Shown: positions 13,361-21,581, counted from the stretch's first letter. The stretch: DNA of 24,299 bases from Flavobacterium psychrophilum (GCA_945872245.1 CAMBZB010000033.1:1-24299); one strand, 5' to 3'. Program-made: numbers and translations. The notes: generated from the sequence alone by a model not told the origin.

Positions 13361-13839
13361 CTTTTGCCTAATCAAACATGCTTTAAATTCAATAAAAATA
13401 TTTTAATTTTACAATAATAATTTCAAAATAGTTGAAAATAAGCGGCGTAAAGTAACTGATAGATTCAACAACTAAAACTCGAGAACAGTCAAAAGCAATT
13501 TCTTTTGTCTTTTACAATTGGTATGAAACAAACCGTTTTGCATATTAAAATTTAAATCAATTTTGTTGTTAACGCGTTCGTTTGATTAGATTATAATTTC
13601 AATTGAAAATCGATGCAAAATATTGATAAACTGAAAATAAATACTTTTTTTATATCAATGCTTCTTTAGGTATAAAAATCAATTTGTAAATCAAAAAAAT
13701 GCTATTTATACAGGGCTAAAGACGATTTATAGTACATAAAACCTGCAGTTTTTAATAGAATAAAATGGCATCGAAAACATTTCTGATTTAATTAACAATT
13801 TAAAAATATAAAAAAGTTTTTTTATTTAAACTAAAAAAT
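13361..13839. other. Long AT-rich intergenic region before exbB
   Basis: About 480 nt without a credible gene on either strand and with no stable hairpin followed by a T run. The only clear signals are the -7 boxes at its two ends (13353 minus, 13840 plus). It is large for this otherwise compact window, so regulatory sites for the Exb/TonB locus may be here, but I can name none. Confidence 0.5.
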
Positions 13840-13847
13840 TAAATTTG
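13840..13847 (+). promoter_or_regulatory. exbB operon promoter, -7 element
   Basis: TAAATTTG matches the consensus; the -33 position has only TTTT. The exbB ATG lies 63 nt downstream, behind an A-rich leader that is typical of efficient initiation in Bacteroidota. Confidence 0.55.
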
Positions 13848-13910
13848 CTCCCAATCAATAATATCACAATTAAAAAATAAATTATTTACAACTATTAAAA
13901 TTAAAAAAAA

Positions 13911-14729
13911 ATGACAAACGTTAAAAAAGAAGGTGGTTCAGGTTTAGGAGGAATGATTTCAGGAATAATCATTGTATCTTGTATTTTTGCAGGATGGTTA
14001 ATTTGGACATTCATAATGGGTGATGGTGCAAATTTTGAAGGAGGGGTTAATACAGGCCATCCACTACCAGGAAATTATTTAGCAATGGTTTATAAAGGAG
14101 GTCCAATTGTACCAGTTTTGATGGGATTGCTTTTAATGGTGATTGTTTTTTCATTCGAACGTTTTTCTGTTATTTCTAAGGCAGCAGGTAAAGGGAATCT
14201 TGATCTTTTCATGAAAAATGTACAGTCAAGCATCACTTCTGGGGATATTGAAGGAGCGATTTCTTCTTGTGACAAACAACAGGGTTCTGTTGCAAATGCA
14301 ATTAGATCCGCTTTAGTTAAATACCAAGATGTAAAAAAAGAAGGTTTAGATAGCGAAGCTGCATCTGAAACAATCCATAAAGAAATTGAAGAAGCTACTT
14401 CACTTGAAATGCCAATGTTAGAAAAACACATGACTATTCTTTCTACATTAGTTTCTTTAGGGACTCTTGCGGGATTATTAGGAACGGTAACGGGTATGAT
14501 TAAAGCATTTGGTGCTTTGGCTAGCTCAGGAACTCCTGACCAAGCGATGTTGGCAAATGGTATTTCTGAAGCACTTATCAATACTGCAACAGGAATCTCT
14601 ACATCTGCATTAGCAATTGTTGTTTACAACTTTTTCACTTCAAAAATTGACACGTTGACTTATTCTATCGATGAGGCTGGTTCTACAATCGTGAATACAT
14701 ACAGACACTACAGAGGTACAAAAAAATAA
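13911..14729 (+). CDS. exbB: MotA/TolQ/ExbB-family proton channel subunit
   Basis: Inner-membrane stator subunit that, with ExbD and TonB, passes proton-motive-force energy to outer-membrane TonB-dependent receptors. The 272 residues have an N-terminal membrane segment (about 15-35), a second at about 60-82 (VPVLMGLLLMVIVFSFERF), a cytoplasmic helical domain, and the two signature segments STLVSLGTLAGLLGTVTGMIKAF and STSALAIVVYNFFTS. The 3' end runs into exbD1 after 76 nt. Neighbouring exbD1, exbD2 and tonB confirm the assignment over MotA or TolQ. Confidence 0.92.
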   Translation: MTNVKKEGGSGLGGMISGIIIVSCIFAGWLIWTFIMGDGANFEGGVNTGHPLPGNYLAMVYKGGPIVPVLMGLLLMVIVFSFERFSVISKAAGKGNLDLFMKNVQSSITSGDIEGAISSCDKQQGSVANAIRSALVKYQDVKKEGLDSEAASETIHKEIEEATSLEMPMLEKHMTILSTLVSLGTLAGLLGTVTGMIKAFGALASSGTPDQAMLANGISEALINTATGISTSALAIVVYNFFTSKIDTLTYSIDEAGSTIVNTYRHYRGTKK

Positions 14730-14805
14730 TTAGTAATAATTTTTAAGATAATAGCTTTGTACATAGTGTAAAGTTGTTTTCTTAATAAATTTAAATATAA
14801 ATTTA

Positions 14806-15414
14806 ATGGCTGTAAAAACGTCCAAAAAAGCAGCGTCTATTGATATGACGGCTATGTGTGATGTGGCTTTTCTTCTGCTTACTTTTTTTATTTTGACCGC
14901 TACGGCTAAAATACCTGAAGCATTGCCTGTGGATACGCCGGCATCGACTGTACAAACTAAATTGCCCGAAACAGATTTGGCTACCTTAACTATTGGAAAA
15001 GGAAAAGTATTCTTTGATTTGAAAGGAAGAGAAATTCGCAAAAGAACTCTTGAATTGATGGCTCAAAAATACGGAGTTGAATTCACAGATGATGACAAAG
15101 ATAAATTTGCATTAATGGAAGGTTTTGGAGTGCCTATAGAGAGCCTGAAAAGTATCATTGAAATGAAAAGCTCAGAGAGGAGCAAGGCCAATCAACCGGG
15201 TGTTCCAAAAGATTCACTTGACAACCAATTAGCACAATGGGTTCAAAATGCCCGTATTGCAAATATTGAGATCAATGACAAGGAATTACAAATTGCCATC
15301 AAAGGAGATGCTAGAGAAGAATATCCAGCTATTCGAAAAGTGATGGATATTTTACAAGATCAAAAAATCAATAGCTTTAGTTTGGTTACTGGTTTAAGAG
15401 GAAAAGATTTTTAA
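14806..15414 (+). CDS. exbD: ExbD-family biopolymer transport protein, first copy
   Basis: Single-pass inner-membrane partner of ExbB with a periplasmic domain. At 202 residues it is longer than the ~140 of E. coli ExbD. A short cytoplasmic N-terminus (KTSKKAASID) precedes the membrane helix MCDVAFLLLTFFILTAT, where Asp19 is the proton-carrying residue. The periplasmic part contains an extra charged insert (about 75-145, RKRTLELMAQKYGVEF onward) before the usual final strand-helix (IKGDAREEYPAIRKVMDILQ). The insert is absent from typical short ExbD proteins. It is followed by a second, different ExbD after 22 nt. Confidence 0.9.
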   Translation: MAVKTSKKAASIDMTAMCDVAFLLLTFFILTATAKIPEALPVDTPASTVQTKLPETDLATLTIGKGKVFFDLKGREIRKRTLELMAQKYGVEFTDDDKDKFALMEGFGVPIESLKSIIEMKSSERSKANQPGVPKDSLDNQLAQWVQNARIANIEINDKELQIAIKGDAREEYPAIRKVMDILQDQKINSFSLVTGLRGKDF

Positions 15415-15436
15415 TTAAAAAAACACATACACTAAA

Positions 15437-15997
15437 ATGGCTGAATTAAATACAGGCGACGGTGGAGGAAAAAAAGATAAAAAAGTAAGAAGTAAGAAGC
15501 AAAATTCAAAAGTAGATTTAACTGCTATGGTGGATTTGGCCTTCTTGTTAATTACCTTTTTTATGCTTACCACTACTTTGTCTAAACCACAATCGATGAA
15601 TTTGGGCTTGCCGGACAAACAAGATGACCCTACCGAAAAGCCAATCAAAGTGGACGAAAATCGAACGATGACAATCTTGTTGGGCGATAATGACAAGTTG
15701 GTTCGTTACGTTGGTCTATTAGCGACTCCCGTTGCTGGAGGAGCACCAAAAGACTTTACTTACGGAAAAGAAGGAATTCGTAAAGAATTATTGGCAAGAA
15801 AAGCATCCGTTTTGGCTTATTCAACTGCAAAAGGGAAACCAAAAAATGGTATGATTGTGATTATTAAACCAGGTAAGAAGTCAAATTACCGTAATTTGGT
15901 AGATATACTAGATGAAATGGCAATTGTTGATGTGCCAACGTATGCTATTGTAAATGATTTTTCACCGGAAGAAAAGAAATTGTTAGAAGGAAAATAA
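15437..15997 (+). CDS. exbD: ExbD-family biopolymer transport protein, second copy
   Basis: A second ExbD of 186 residues with a long, very basic cytoplasmic N-terminus (GGGKKDKKVRSKKQNSK) and the membrane helix MVDLAFLLITFFMLTTT with Asp33 as the proton-carrying residue. The periplasmic domain is rich in lysine and ends with NYRNLVDILDEMAIVDVPTY. Two ExbD genes after one ExbB is the arrangement described for Flavobacterium psychrophilum, where the second copy (exbD2) was linked to iron acquisition and virulence. The two copies are only distantly similar outside the membrane helix, so they probably form a heteromer or serve different stators. Confidence 0.9.
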   Translation: MAELNTGDGGGKKDKKVRSKKQNSKVDLTAMVDLAFLLITFFMLTTTLSKPQSMNLGLPDKQDDPTEKPIKVDENRTMTILLGDNDKLVRYVGLLATPVAGGAPKDFTYGKEGIRKELLARKASVLAYSTAKGKPKNGMIVIIKPGKKSNYRNLVDILDEMAIVDVPTYAIVNDFSPEEKKLLEGK

Positions 15998-16036
15998 GAT
16001 GTGTTCTTATGACCCAATAACTTATAATTAAGAAAT

Positions 16037-16825
16037 ATGAAATTAGATTTATTAAAAAATCAATGGCTTGAAATTGTTTTCGAGGGTCGTAACAAAAACT
16101 ACGGTGCTTATGAATTAAGAAAATCAATTACCAAGAACACCATTAGGGCCTTTATCATCGGCACACTTGTTTTTGGGATAGCAGTCAGCATTCCAACAAT
16201 TTTGAGAATGATTCCTGATTCTTCTGAAGAGACTACCTTAGATCAAAAAATCACTACTGTAAAGTTACCTCCAAAAGAGAAACCGAAAGAAAATCTTCCC
16301 CCGCCACCTCCCCCTCCGCCAAAAGTGGATCAGGTTAAATTTGTAAAGCCAGTAGTAGCAAAAGCGGAAGAAGTAGTTGAAGAGATTGTTGTAATCAAAG
16401 AAATCAAAGACAAAACTATCGGAAAAGAAACCATAAAAGGAGATCCAGATGCTGATTTAACTGTTGAGCCAGTGGGAACTGGGGTAGCTGCAGTGGTAGA
16501 AGAAGATAACACGGTATACAATACAGCAGGTATTGAAGTAAAACCTGAGTTTCCTGGAGGAATAGAAAAATTTTATTCTTTTGTCCAAAAAAATTACAAT
16601 ATGCCAGACGAAGAAGGACTTAAAGGTAAGGTGTATGTTACTTTTGTAGTAGAAAAAGATGGTTCGTTAACGGATATTAAAGTTCTTAGAGATATTGGTT
16701 ACGGGACTGGGAAAGAAGCTATCCGAGTGCTTAAGGCTACTCCAAGATGGAATCCTGGTGAACAAAATGGTAAAAAGGTTAGATGTACTTTTAGCTTACC
16801 AATCAGTCTTCAATCTGCAGAATAA
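16037..16825 (+). CDS. tonB: TonB energy transducer
   Basis: Spans the periplasm and contacts the TonB box of outer-membrane receptors. The 262 residues have a cytoplasmic N-terminus with the Bacteroidota motif EGRNKNYGAYELRK (16-29), one membrane helix (about 35-56), a proline-rich linker (LPPPPPPPP, 87-95, then Lys/Glu/Val-rich repeats) and a C-terminal TonB domain starting at EFPGG (171-175) and running through LKGKVYVTFVVEKDGSL and GKEAIRVLKATPRWNPG. Its stop shares one base with the start of the next gene (TAATG), so translation is coupled. The last domain is paralogous to the secreted protein at 20401. Confidence 0.95.
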   Translation: MKLDLLKNQWLEIVFEGRNKNYGAYELRKSITKNTIRAFIIGTLVFGIAVSIPTILRMIPDSSEETTLDQKITTVKLPPKEKPKENLPPPPPPPPKVDQVKFVKPVVAKAEEVVEEIVVIKEIKDKTIGKETIKGDPDADLTVEPVGTGVAAVVEEDNTVYNTAGIEVKPEFPGGIEKFYSFVQKNYNMPDEEGLKGKVYVTFVVEKDGSLTDIKVLRDIGYGTGKEAIRVLKATPRWNPGEQNGKKVRCTFSLPISLQSAE

Positions 16826-17055
16826 TGTTAAAAAATACATTTAATAATTTTCAGAAGAAATCGCTCAAAGAGCGATTTCTTCTCGTTATAGGAATATCGA
16901 TTTTTTTGGCATATCTTGTATTAGGTTTAATTATAATATTCTGGAAGAATTTCCCTTTAGTTATGCAGCCAATGTATAGAATGGCTTTTGGGGTTGTTCT
17001 AATTGTTTATTCGTTCTTAAGGTTTTATAGATTTTTTAATTCAAACAATGATTAA
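16825..17055 (+). CDS. Small two-helix membrane protein downstream of tonB
   Basis: A 76-residue protein, start overlapping the tonB stop by one base and stop overlapping the next start by one base, so it is clearly part of the operon. Two membrane segments are visible: FLLVIGISIFLAYLVLGLIIIF (about 18-39) and AFGVVLIVYSFLRFYRFF (about 54-71), with a basic N-terminus (KKSLKER). I recognise no family. A perfect 13-bp hairpin lies inside its early codons. Its tight coupling suggests a structural or assembly role for the TonB complex, but that is inference. Confidence 0.7.
   Translation: MLKNTFNNFQKKSLKERFLLVIGISIFLAYLVLGLIIIFWKNFPLVMQPMYRMAFGVVLIVYSFLRFYRFFNSNND
16854..16882 (+). repeat. Perfect 13-bp intragenic hairpin after tonB
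   Basis: gaagaaatcgctc (16854-16866) and gagcgatttcttc (16870-16882) form a perfect 13-bp stem with an AAA triloop, 29 nt after the start codon of the small membrane gene. No T run follows (tcgtta), so it is not a standard terminator. It could stall ribosomes, protect or cut the mRNA between tonB and pstS-like genes. Confidence 0.7.
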
Positions 17056-17978
17056 TGATGTATAAAAAGAGTAAAATGTATAGTCTAATTTTCTTTAGTC
17101 TTTTATTTGTGATGTGTAATCAAAAAGAACAAAAGAAACCTGATAAAGAATCAATTTTAAAAGGTTCCACAACCATTTTTGTAGATGAAACCTTAACTCC
17201 GATTATGGAAGATCAGGTAGCCGTTTTTGAAAGTAATTATGAAGCCAAAGTTAAACTTGTTTCTAAATCAGAGTCAGAAACACTCATCTCCTTGTTCAAG
17301 CAAAAATCGGCTATTGCCGTCTTGACCCGAAATTTAACTAGTGAGGAAAATAAAATTTTTGAGCAAAAAAAAATAACCCCAAAAATTACTAAATTTGCAA
17401 CAGATGCTATCGCCTTTATTTCGAATAAAAGCACTAAGGATACTTTAATTGATTTAAAGAACGTTGTTGAGTTTATGCAAGGCAAACCAAGCTCTGCTAT
17501 CCGAGGCCTTGTATTTGATAATCCAAATTCGAGTACGGTTCGTTATATGAATTCATTAGCCAGAATACAGTCCATTCCTGAAAACGGAGTCTATTCGTTT
17601 AAAACAAATGATGAGGTTATTAAATTTGTAGCTCAAAACCAAGGAATGATTGGTGTGGTTGGTGTAAATTGGTTATTTCAACCCATGCCAGAAATGAAAA
17701 AATTTGTCGATAAGGTAAATGTATTAAGTGTAAAAGGTCTTACAGGTGAAAATTATTACGCACCAAGCCAAAACAATATTGCGGAAGGGAAATATCCTTT
17801 GGCACGTGATTTGTACATCATCAATGGTCAGGGATATTCTGGTCTTGGAATGGGTTTTGCCTCATTCGTTGCCGGTGACATTGGACAAAGAATAATTCTC
17901 AAATCGGGATTATTACCCGTAAGAATTCCTAGTCGAAGAATTAATGTTAGACATGGTGTCTACAATGAAAAAAAATAA
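17055..17978 (+). CDS. PstS-like substrate-binding lipoprotein
   Basis: A 307-residue protein with a lipoprotein signal (SLIFFSLLFVMC, acylated Cys21), so it is anchored to a membrane facing the periplasm or surface. The mature part looks like a periplasmic binding protein of the phosphate type: KGSTTIFVDETLTPIMEDQVAVFE (strand-helix opening), DAIAFISNKS (about 117-126) in the place of the domain crossover, NSSTVRYM as the anion-loop position, GMIGVVGVNW, and a C-terminal YIINGQGYSGLGMGFASFV. There is no pstCAB beside it. The link to tonB suggests it works with a TonB-dependent receptor instead of an ABC importer. The ligand is not determined; phosphate is only a family guess. Two adjacent ATGs (17055, 17058) are possible starts. 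Confidence 0.75.
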   Translation: MMYKKSKMYSLIFFSLLFVMCNQKEQKKPDKESILKGSTTIFVDETLTPIMEDQVAVFESNYEAKVKLVSKSESETLISLFKQKSAIAVLTRNLTSEENKIFEQKKITPKITKFATDAIAFISNKSTKDTLIDLKNVVEFMQGKPSSAIRGLVFDNPNSSTVRYMNSLARIQSIPENGVYSFKTNDEVIKFVAQNQGMIGVVGVNWLFQPMPEMKKFVDKVNVLSVKGLTGENYYAPSQNNIAEGKYPLARDLYIINGQGYSGLGMGFASFVAGDIGQRIILKSGLLPVRIPSRRINVRHGVYNEKK

Positions 17979-17993
17979 ATTAATATAATATAG

Positions 17994-19661
17994 ATGAACA
18001 AATTTAAATTTTTTACGGTTGCTTTATTAACTTCAGTGACGTTTGGCTTCGGTCAAGATATGGATCAGGCAAAAAAGGCAATTGATGCGGAACAATTCGA
18101 AAAAGCAAAATCAATATTAAAATTGGTTATTCAAACCAAACCTTCAAACGGAAAGGCTGCATTTCTTTTAGGTAATGTTTATCTTACTCAAAGCGTTGTG
18201 GACTCTGCCAAAATTTATTTCCAAAATGGATTGGCTGGGACAGAGGGCGCCAAATTTAATTATATTGGATTAGGTCAAATAGAGTTGGATAATGGTAATG
18301 CAACCGCGGCACAGGCTCTTTTTTCCCTAGCCACGAAAGATATGAGAAAGAAAGATGTAGAAGAGAATATTTACATCGGGAGGGCGTACATGAACATTTC
18401 AAAACCAGATTATAAAACAGCGCTTACTTTTTTAAACAAGGCTAAATTGGTAAATCCGATGGACGCTCAAATTCAGCTGGGTTTGGGAGACGCCTATTAT
18501 GGGGATAAAAATCAAAATGAAGCTTATGCGGCTTACAGAAATGCTTTTCAAACGGACAACACCTTAATTAGAGCAAAAATGCAATTGGGAGTCCTATTAA
18601 AAGGCGCAAAATCTTATGATGAAGCTTTTAAAGCCTTCAATGAAGTGATAGCTCTAAGCCCAAATTATGGACCTGTGTATAGAGAATTAGCCGAAACCTA
18701 TTACAAATGGGGGATGAATAAACCGTCAAAACGCGCAGAGTATATGACAACCGCTATCGGTTATTATGAGAAATACATGAGCCTTACGGATTATTCTTTA
18801 AATTCCAGAATGCGTCATGCTGACTTTCTTATTCTTGTAAAGGATTATGCTGCGCTCGAAGTTGAGGCCAATAAAATGATTGAATTGGACAAAGTTAATC
18901 CGAGAATTTATCGTTATTTAGGCTATTCTGCTTATGAAAACGGTAATATTGATGTTGCTATTAAATCATTGGAATCTTTCACTTCTAATCCGTCCAATAA
19001 AATAATTGCAAAAGATTTTTTTTATTTGGGCTTGGCCAAAATTAAAAAAGGAACAAGTGCTGACGGATTGTCTTTAGATCCAACCGCATTCAATTCAGGT
19101 GTGACAGATATCAAAAAAGCAATTGAAATGGAGCCTTTGGCAGTGGAAGATTTGAATGAAATTGGTAAAAAGTTATTTACACAAAAATTATACAAAGAAG
19201 CTTCGTCAATATTTGAATTAGGAACAACAAATGCAGAGTCTAAGAATTATGTGGATGATAATATTTATTATGGTTTGTCAATTTATTATGCGAATCTAAA
19301 GAAGGATGTAGTTATTGATAAGCCAGCCTTACTAAAAGCAGATGGTGCTTTTGAAAAAGTAGCAAAAGCATCTCCAACCTATCAAGATGCATATTTGTAT
19401 AGAGCAAGAACAAATGCATTGTTAGAAAATAATGAAGTAATGAAGAAAAATTACGAAGATTTTATAGCAAAAGCAACTGAAAAAGGCCCTGAAGAACTTG
19501 TTAAACCATTAGTAAAGAAAAAATTTATAGAGTCCTATAACAATATTGCGTCAACTTATTTGACTTCTGATAAAGCAAAAGCAAAAGAATACGTAAATAA
19601 ATCATTAGAATTAGATCCAACCGATAAGCGTGCTTTAGATTTATTGGCCTTCTTAAAATAA
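17994..19661 (+). CDS. Secreted TPR-repeat protein
   Basis: A 555-residue periplasmic protein with a Sec signal peptide (FKFFTVALLTSVTFGFGQ) and a helical repeat body built from tetratricopeptide-like units; clear ones start near AKKAIDAEQFEKAKSILK, then KAAFLLGNVYLTQ, NYIGLGQIELDNGN, KTALTFLNKAKLVNP, IQLGLGDAYYGD, YDEAFKAFNEVIALSPN and, at the end, AKEYVNKSLELDPTDKRALDL. TPR scaffolds bind other proteins. The gene starts 15 nt after the PstS-like gene and is the last gene of the Exb/TonB block, followed by a strong terminator. A role as a scaffold for the TonB or receptor machinery is inferred from context alone. Confidence 0.82.
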   Translation: MNKFKFFTVALLTSVTFGFGQDMDQAKKAIDAEQFEKAKSILKLVIQTKPSNGKAAFLLGNVYLTQSVVDSAKIYFQNGLAGTEGAKFNYIGLGQIELDNGNATAAQALFSLATKDMRKKDVEENIYIGRAYMNISKPDYKTALTFLNKAKLVNPMDAQIQLGLGDAYYGDKNQNEAYAAYRNAFQTDNTLIRAKMQLGVLLKGAKSYDEAFKAFNEVIALSPNYGPVYRELAETYYKWGMNKPSKRAEYMTTAIGYYEKYMSLTDYSLNSRMRHADFLILVKDYAALEVEANKMIELDKVNPRIYRYLGYSAYENGNIDVAIKSLESFTSNPSNKIIAKDFFYLGLAKIKKGTSADGLSLDPTAFNSGVTDIKKAIEMEPLAVEDLNEIGKKLFTQKLYKEASSIFELGTTNAESKNYVDDNIYYGLSIYYANLKKDVVIDKPALLKADGAFEKVAKASPTYQDAYLYRARTNALLENNEVMKKNYEDFIAKATEKGPEELVKPLVKKKFIESYNNIASTYLTSDKAKAKEYVNKSLELDPTDKRALDLLAFLK

Positions 19662-19680
19662 TACCTATTTTAAATATTTA

Positions 19681-19711
19681 AAACCGATAGTTTAAACCTA
19701 TCGGTTTTTTT
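19681..19711 (+). terminator. Terminator of the exb-tonB operon
   Basis: Perfect 10-bp stem aaaccgatag (19681-19690) / ctatcggttt (19698-19707) with a 7-nt loop and a run of seven T. Confidence 0.9.
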
Positions 19712-19739
19712 ATGGGTATACCTCAATTTTTAAATTCAC

Positions 19740-19747
19740 TATCTTCG
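19740..19747 (+). promoter_or_regulatory. queE promoter, -7 element (weak)
   Basis: TATCTTCG is one base from TAnnTTTG and lies 17 nt before the queE ATG. No TTTG is found at -33. Confidence 0.4.
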
Positions 19748-19764
19748 CCCTTCAAAATTATGAA

Positions 19765-20397
19765 ATGCTATCAAAAGAAATCCAATTAGAAGTTAATAAA
19801 GGCACTATGCTCCCTTTGATGGAAGAATTCTACACTATTCAAGGTGAAGGTTTTCATACCGGAACAGCGGCTTATTTCATAAGAATCGGTGGCTGCGATG
19901 TGGGTTGTCATTGGTGTGATGTTAAAGAAAGCTGGAATGCCGAATTACATCCTCCAACAAGTATTGATTTGATTGTTGCCAATGCTATAAAATATGCCGA
20001 TACTATTGTGGTAACTGGAGGTGAACCTTTGATGTGGGATATGACCCTGCTCACTCAAAAGTTAAAAGAACATAACTTGAAAGTACATATCGAAACTTCT
20101 GGAGCATATGAACTTTCAGGAAAATGGGACTGGATTTGTCTTTCGCCGAAGAAAAACAAATTACCGACCCAAACCGTTTACGACAAAGCCCACGAATTGA
20201 AAGTCATTATTTACAACAAACACGATTTCATTTTCGCCGAAGAGCAAGCTGAAAAAGTAAACAAAAATGCCATATTATTCCTCCAACCTGAATGGAGTAA
20301 AAAGGAAGAAATAACGCCGCTTATCGTTGATTACGTAATGAACAATCCAAAATGGCGTGTATCTTTACAAACACATAAATATTTGAATATTCCTTAA
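19765..20397 (+). CDS. queE: 7-carboxy-7-deazaguanine synthase
   Basis: A radical-SAM enzyme that contracts carboxytetrahydropterin to 7-carboxy-7-deazaguanine, the precursor of queuosine. It has 210 residues. The motif CDVGCHWCD gives the CxxxCxxC [4Fe-4S] cluster, preceded by the family's EEFYTIQGEGFHTGTAAYFIRIGG and followed by the SAM-binding VVTGGEPLMWD. The C-terminus WRVSLQTHKYLNIP is typical. The ATG at 19765 gives the normal short N-terminus. Together with queA (11548) it shows that the organism makes queuosine rather than only salvaging it, although queC and queD are not in this window. Confidence 0.95.
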   Translation: MLSKEIQLEVNKGTMLPLMEEFYTIQGEGFHTGTAAYFIRIGGCDVGCHWCDVKESWNAELHPPTSIDLIVANAIKYADTIVVTGGEPLMWDMTLLTQKLKEHNLKVHIETSGAYELSGKWDWICLSPKKNKLPTQTVYDKAHELKVIIYNKHDFIFAEEQAEKVNKNAILFLQPEWSKKEEITPLIVDYVMNNPKWRVSLQTHKYLNIP

Positions 20398-20400
20398 ATT

Positions 20401-20790
20401 ATGAATAAAATATTTTTCTTAATAGTTTTTATTTGTTTTATCCAAATTTCTTTAGGGCAAGAAACAAAACAGAGTGATAGTTTATTAATTGCTAAAATCA
20501 AGGAGGATGTTGTTCCTGTTCCTAAAGAGACAAAATTGTATCAATATGTAGCGCAGAATTACAGACTTCCTGATGTGCCAGGTTTGAAGGGCAAAGTGCT
20601 TGTTAATTTTGTTGTTAATGAAGATGGGAGTATTGGCGATTTTAAGATAGTTGAAAATGTAGGTTATGGAACGGCTGAAGAATTAATTAGAGTTTTAAAG
20701 ACAACAAATGGTAAATGGAAGGCGTCTATAAAGGATGGTAAACCGGTTAAAGTGAAATATTATTTTCCGTTAAGGATTGCAGTTCCTTAA
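20401..20790 (+). CDS. Secreted stand-alone TonB C-terminal-domain protein
   Basis: A 129-residue protein with a Sec signal peptide (IFFLIVFICFIQISLG, cleavage near residue 19-20) and then almost nothing but a TonB C-terminal domain: LYQYVAQNYRLPDVPGLKGKVLVNFV onward. Aligned by eye with the tonB product at 16037, about half of the positions agree, including NY-LPD-GLKGKV-V-FVV--DGS and VGYGT--E-IRVLK. It lacks the inner-membrane anchor, the N-terminal Bacteroidota motif and the proline linker, so it cannot transmit energy in the usual way. It follows queE by 3 nt, but a functional link with queuosine is unlikely. It could bind receptors as a regulator or decoy; this is inference. Confidence 0.85.
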   Translation: MNKIFFLIVFICFIQISLGQETKQSDSLLIAKIKEDVVPVPKETKLYQYVAQNYRLPDVPGLKGKVLVNFVVNEDGSIGDFKIVENVGYGTAEELIRVLKTTNGKWKASIKDGKPVKVKYYFPLRIAVP

Positions 20791-20792
20791 AT

Positions 20793-20841
20793 AAAATCAG
20801 AAAAGTCAAAAAAATAGCTAGTGTTTGATTTTTCTGATTTT
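20793..20841. terminator. Bidirectional terminator between convergent genes
   Basis: An 18-pair stem (20793-20810 with 20824-20841) with one G-U pair and a 13-nt loop lies between the stops at 20790 and 20845. The arms are A/T-rich at their ends, which gives a T tract on either strand. Confidence 0.85.
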
Positions 20842-20844
20842 TGT

Positions 20845-21549
20845 TTAGAAGCTAAGCATCGCCAAATAATCATAATGTCCTCCTTCCAAAACTAATTCGC
20901 AATGTAATCCATTGGCAAAAGCCGCATTTTGTAAAGTATTATAATCAAGATAAAGCCAAGGGAAGGTTTCTTCGATTTCACTTTTGTACGAAACTGTAAA
21001 TGTCAATTCGCCATAATAACCATTTCCAGTAATCCATTTCCCACCGTCATCATCATCGTCAAACATATAGATAATGTCCGAGGAGTCAATGAGAATTTGA
21101 CCGCTTGGGTTCAAAAGACTTTTTAATTTTTCTAAAAACAGGGGAGTTTCCTTTAGTGTTCCAAAAATCCCCGTTCCATTCATCAATAATAAAATGGTAT
21201 CGAATTTTTCGTTTTCCACTGTCATTACATCTTGCACTTTGGCTTTTTTCAAACCACGAAGTTGGCAAGCTTCAATGGCATTTGGAGAAATATCAATGGA
21301 TGTGACGTCAAGTTTTCTTTCGTTTTGCAACGTCAAACTATGACTTCCTGCGCCACAACCTACATCCAGAATTTTGCCTTTTGCCAATTGTAACGCTTTT
21401 TGCTCCAATTTTGGCATTTCCTCATAGCTTCTAAAAAGATAGGCAACGCTCATTTCATCCGCTTCAGAAATGGAAGTTTCGGTAATTAAATCCTCTGGAG
21501 AATTACTGGTTTGAAAGTCGAGTATGGCTTTTCCGAAAAGGTCTTTCAT
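20845..21549 (-). CDS. Class I SAM-dependent methyltransferase
   Basis: A 234-residue Rossmann-like methyltransferase. The SAM-binding motif I is ILDVGCGAGSHSL (about 60-72), motif II ends at SIDISPNAI, where the Asp after the second strand binds the ribose, and motif IV-like FDTILLLMNGTGIFGTL follows. An N-terminal stretch of about 55 residues precedes motif I, and a short acidic run (DDDDDGG) sits in the C-terminal half. The substrate cannot be read from the sequence. The ATG at 21549 is supported by the N-terminus MKDLFGKAILDF. Confidence 0.85.
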   Translation of the reverse strand: MKDLFGKAILDFQTSNSPEDLITETSISEADEMSVAYLFRSYEEMPKLEQKALQLAKGKILDVGCGAGSHSLTLQNERKLDVTSIDISPNAIEACQLRGLKKAKVQDVMTVENEKFDTILLLMNGTGIFGTLKETPLFLEKLKSLLNPSGQILIDSSDIIYMFDDDDDGGKWITGNGYYGELTFTVSYKSEIEETFPWLYLDYNTLQNAAFANGLHCELVLEGGHYDYLAMLSF

Positions 21550-21581
21550 AAATTTTAGTTTCAGGTTTCAGTGTTTTAATT

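Noticed and set aside
14752..14759. TAGCTTTG as an internal promoter before exbD1
   Set aside because: It matches the -7 consensus but lacks any TTTG near -33, and the operon context explains transcription; I did not list it.
16301..16320. C-rich run in tonB
   Set aside because: It encodes the expected polyproline linker of TonB and needs no other explanation.
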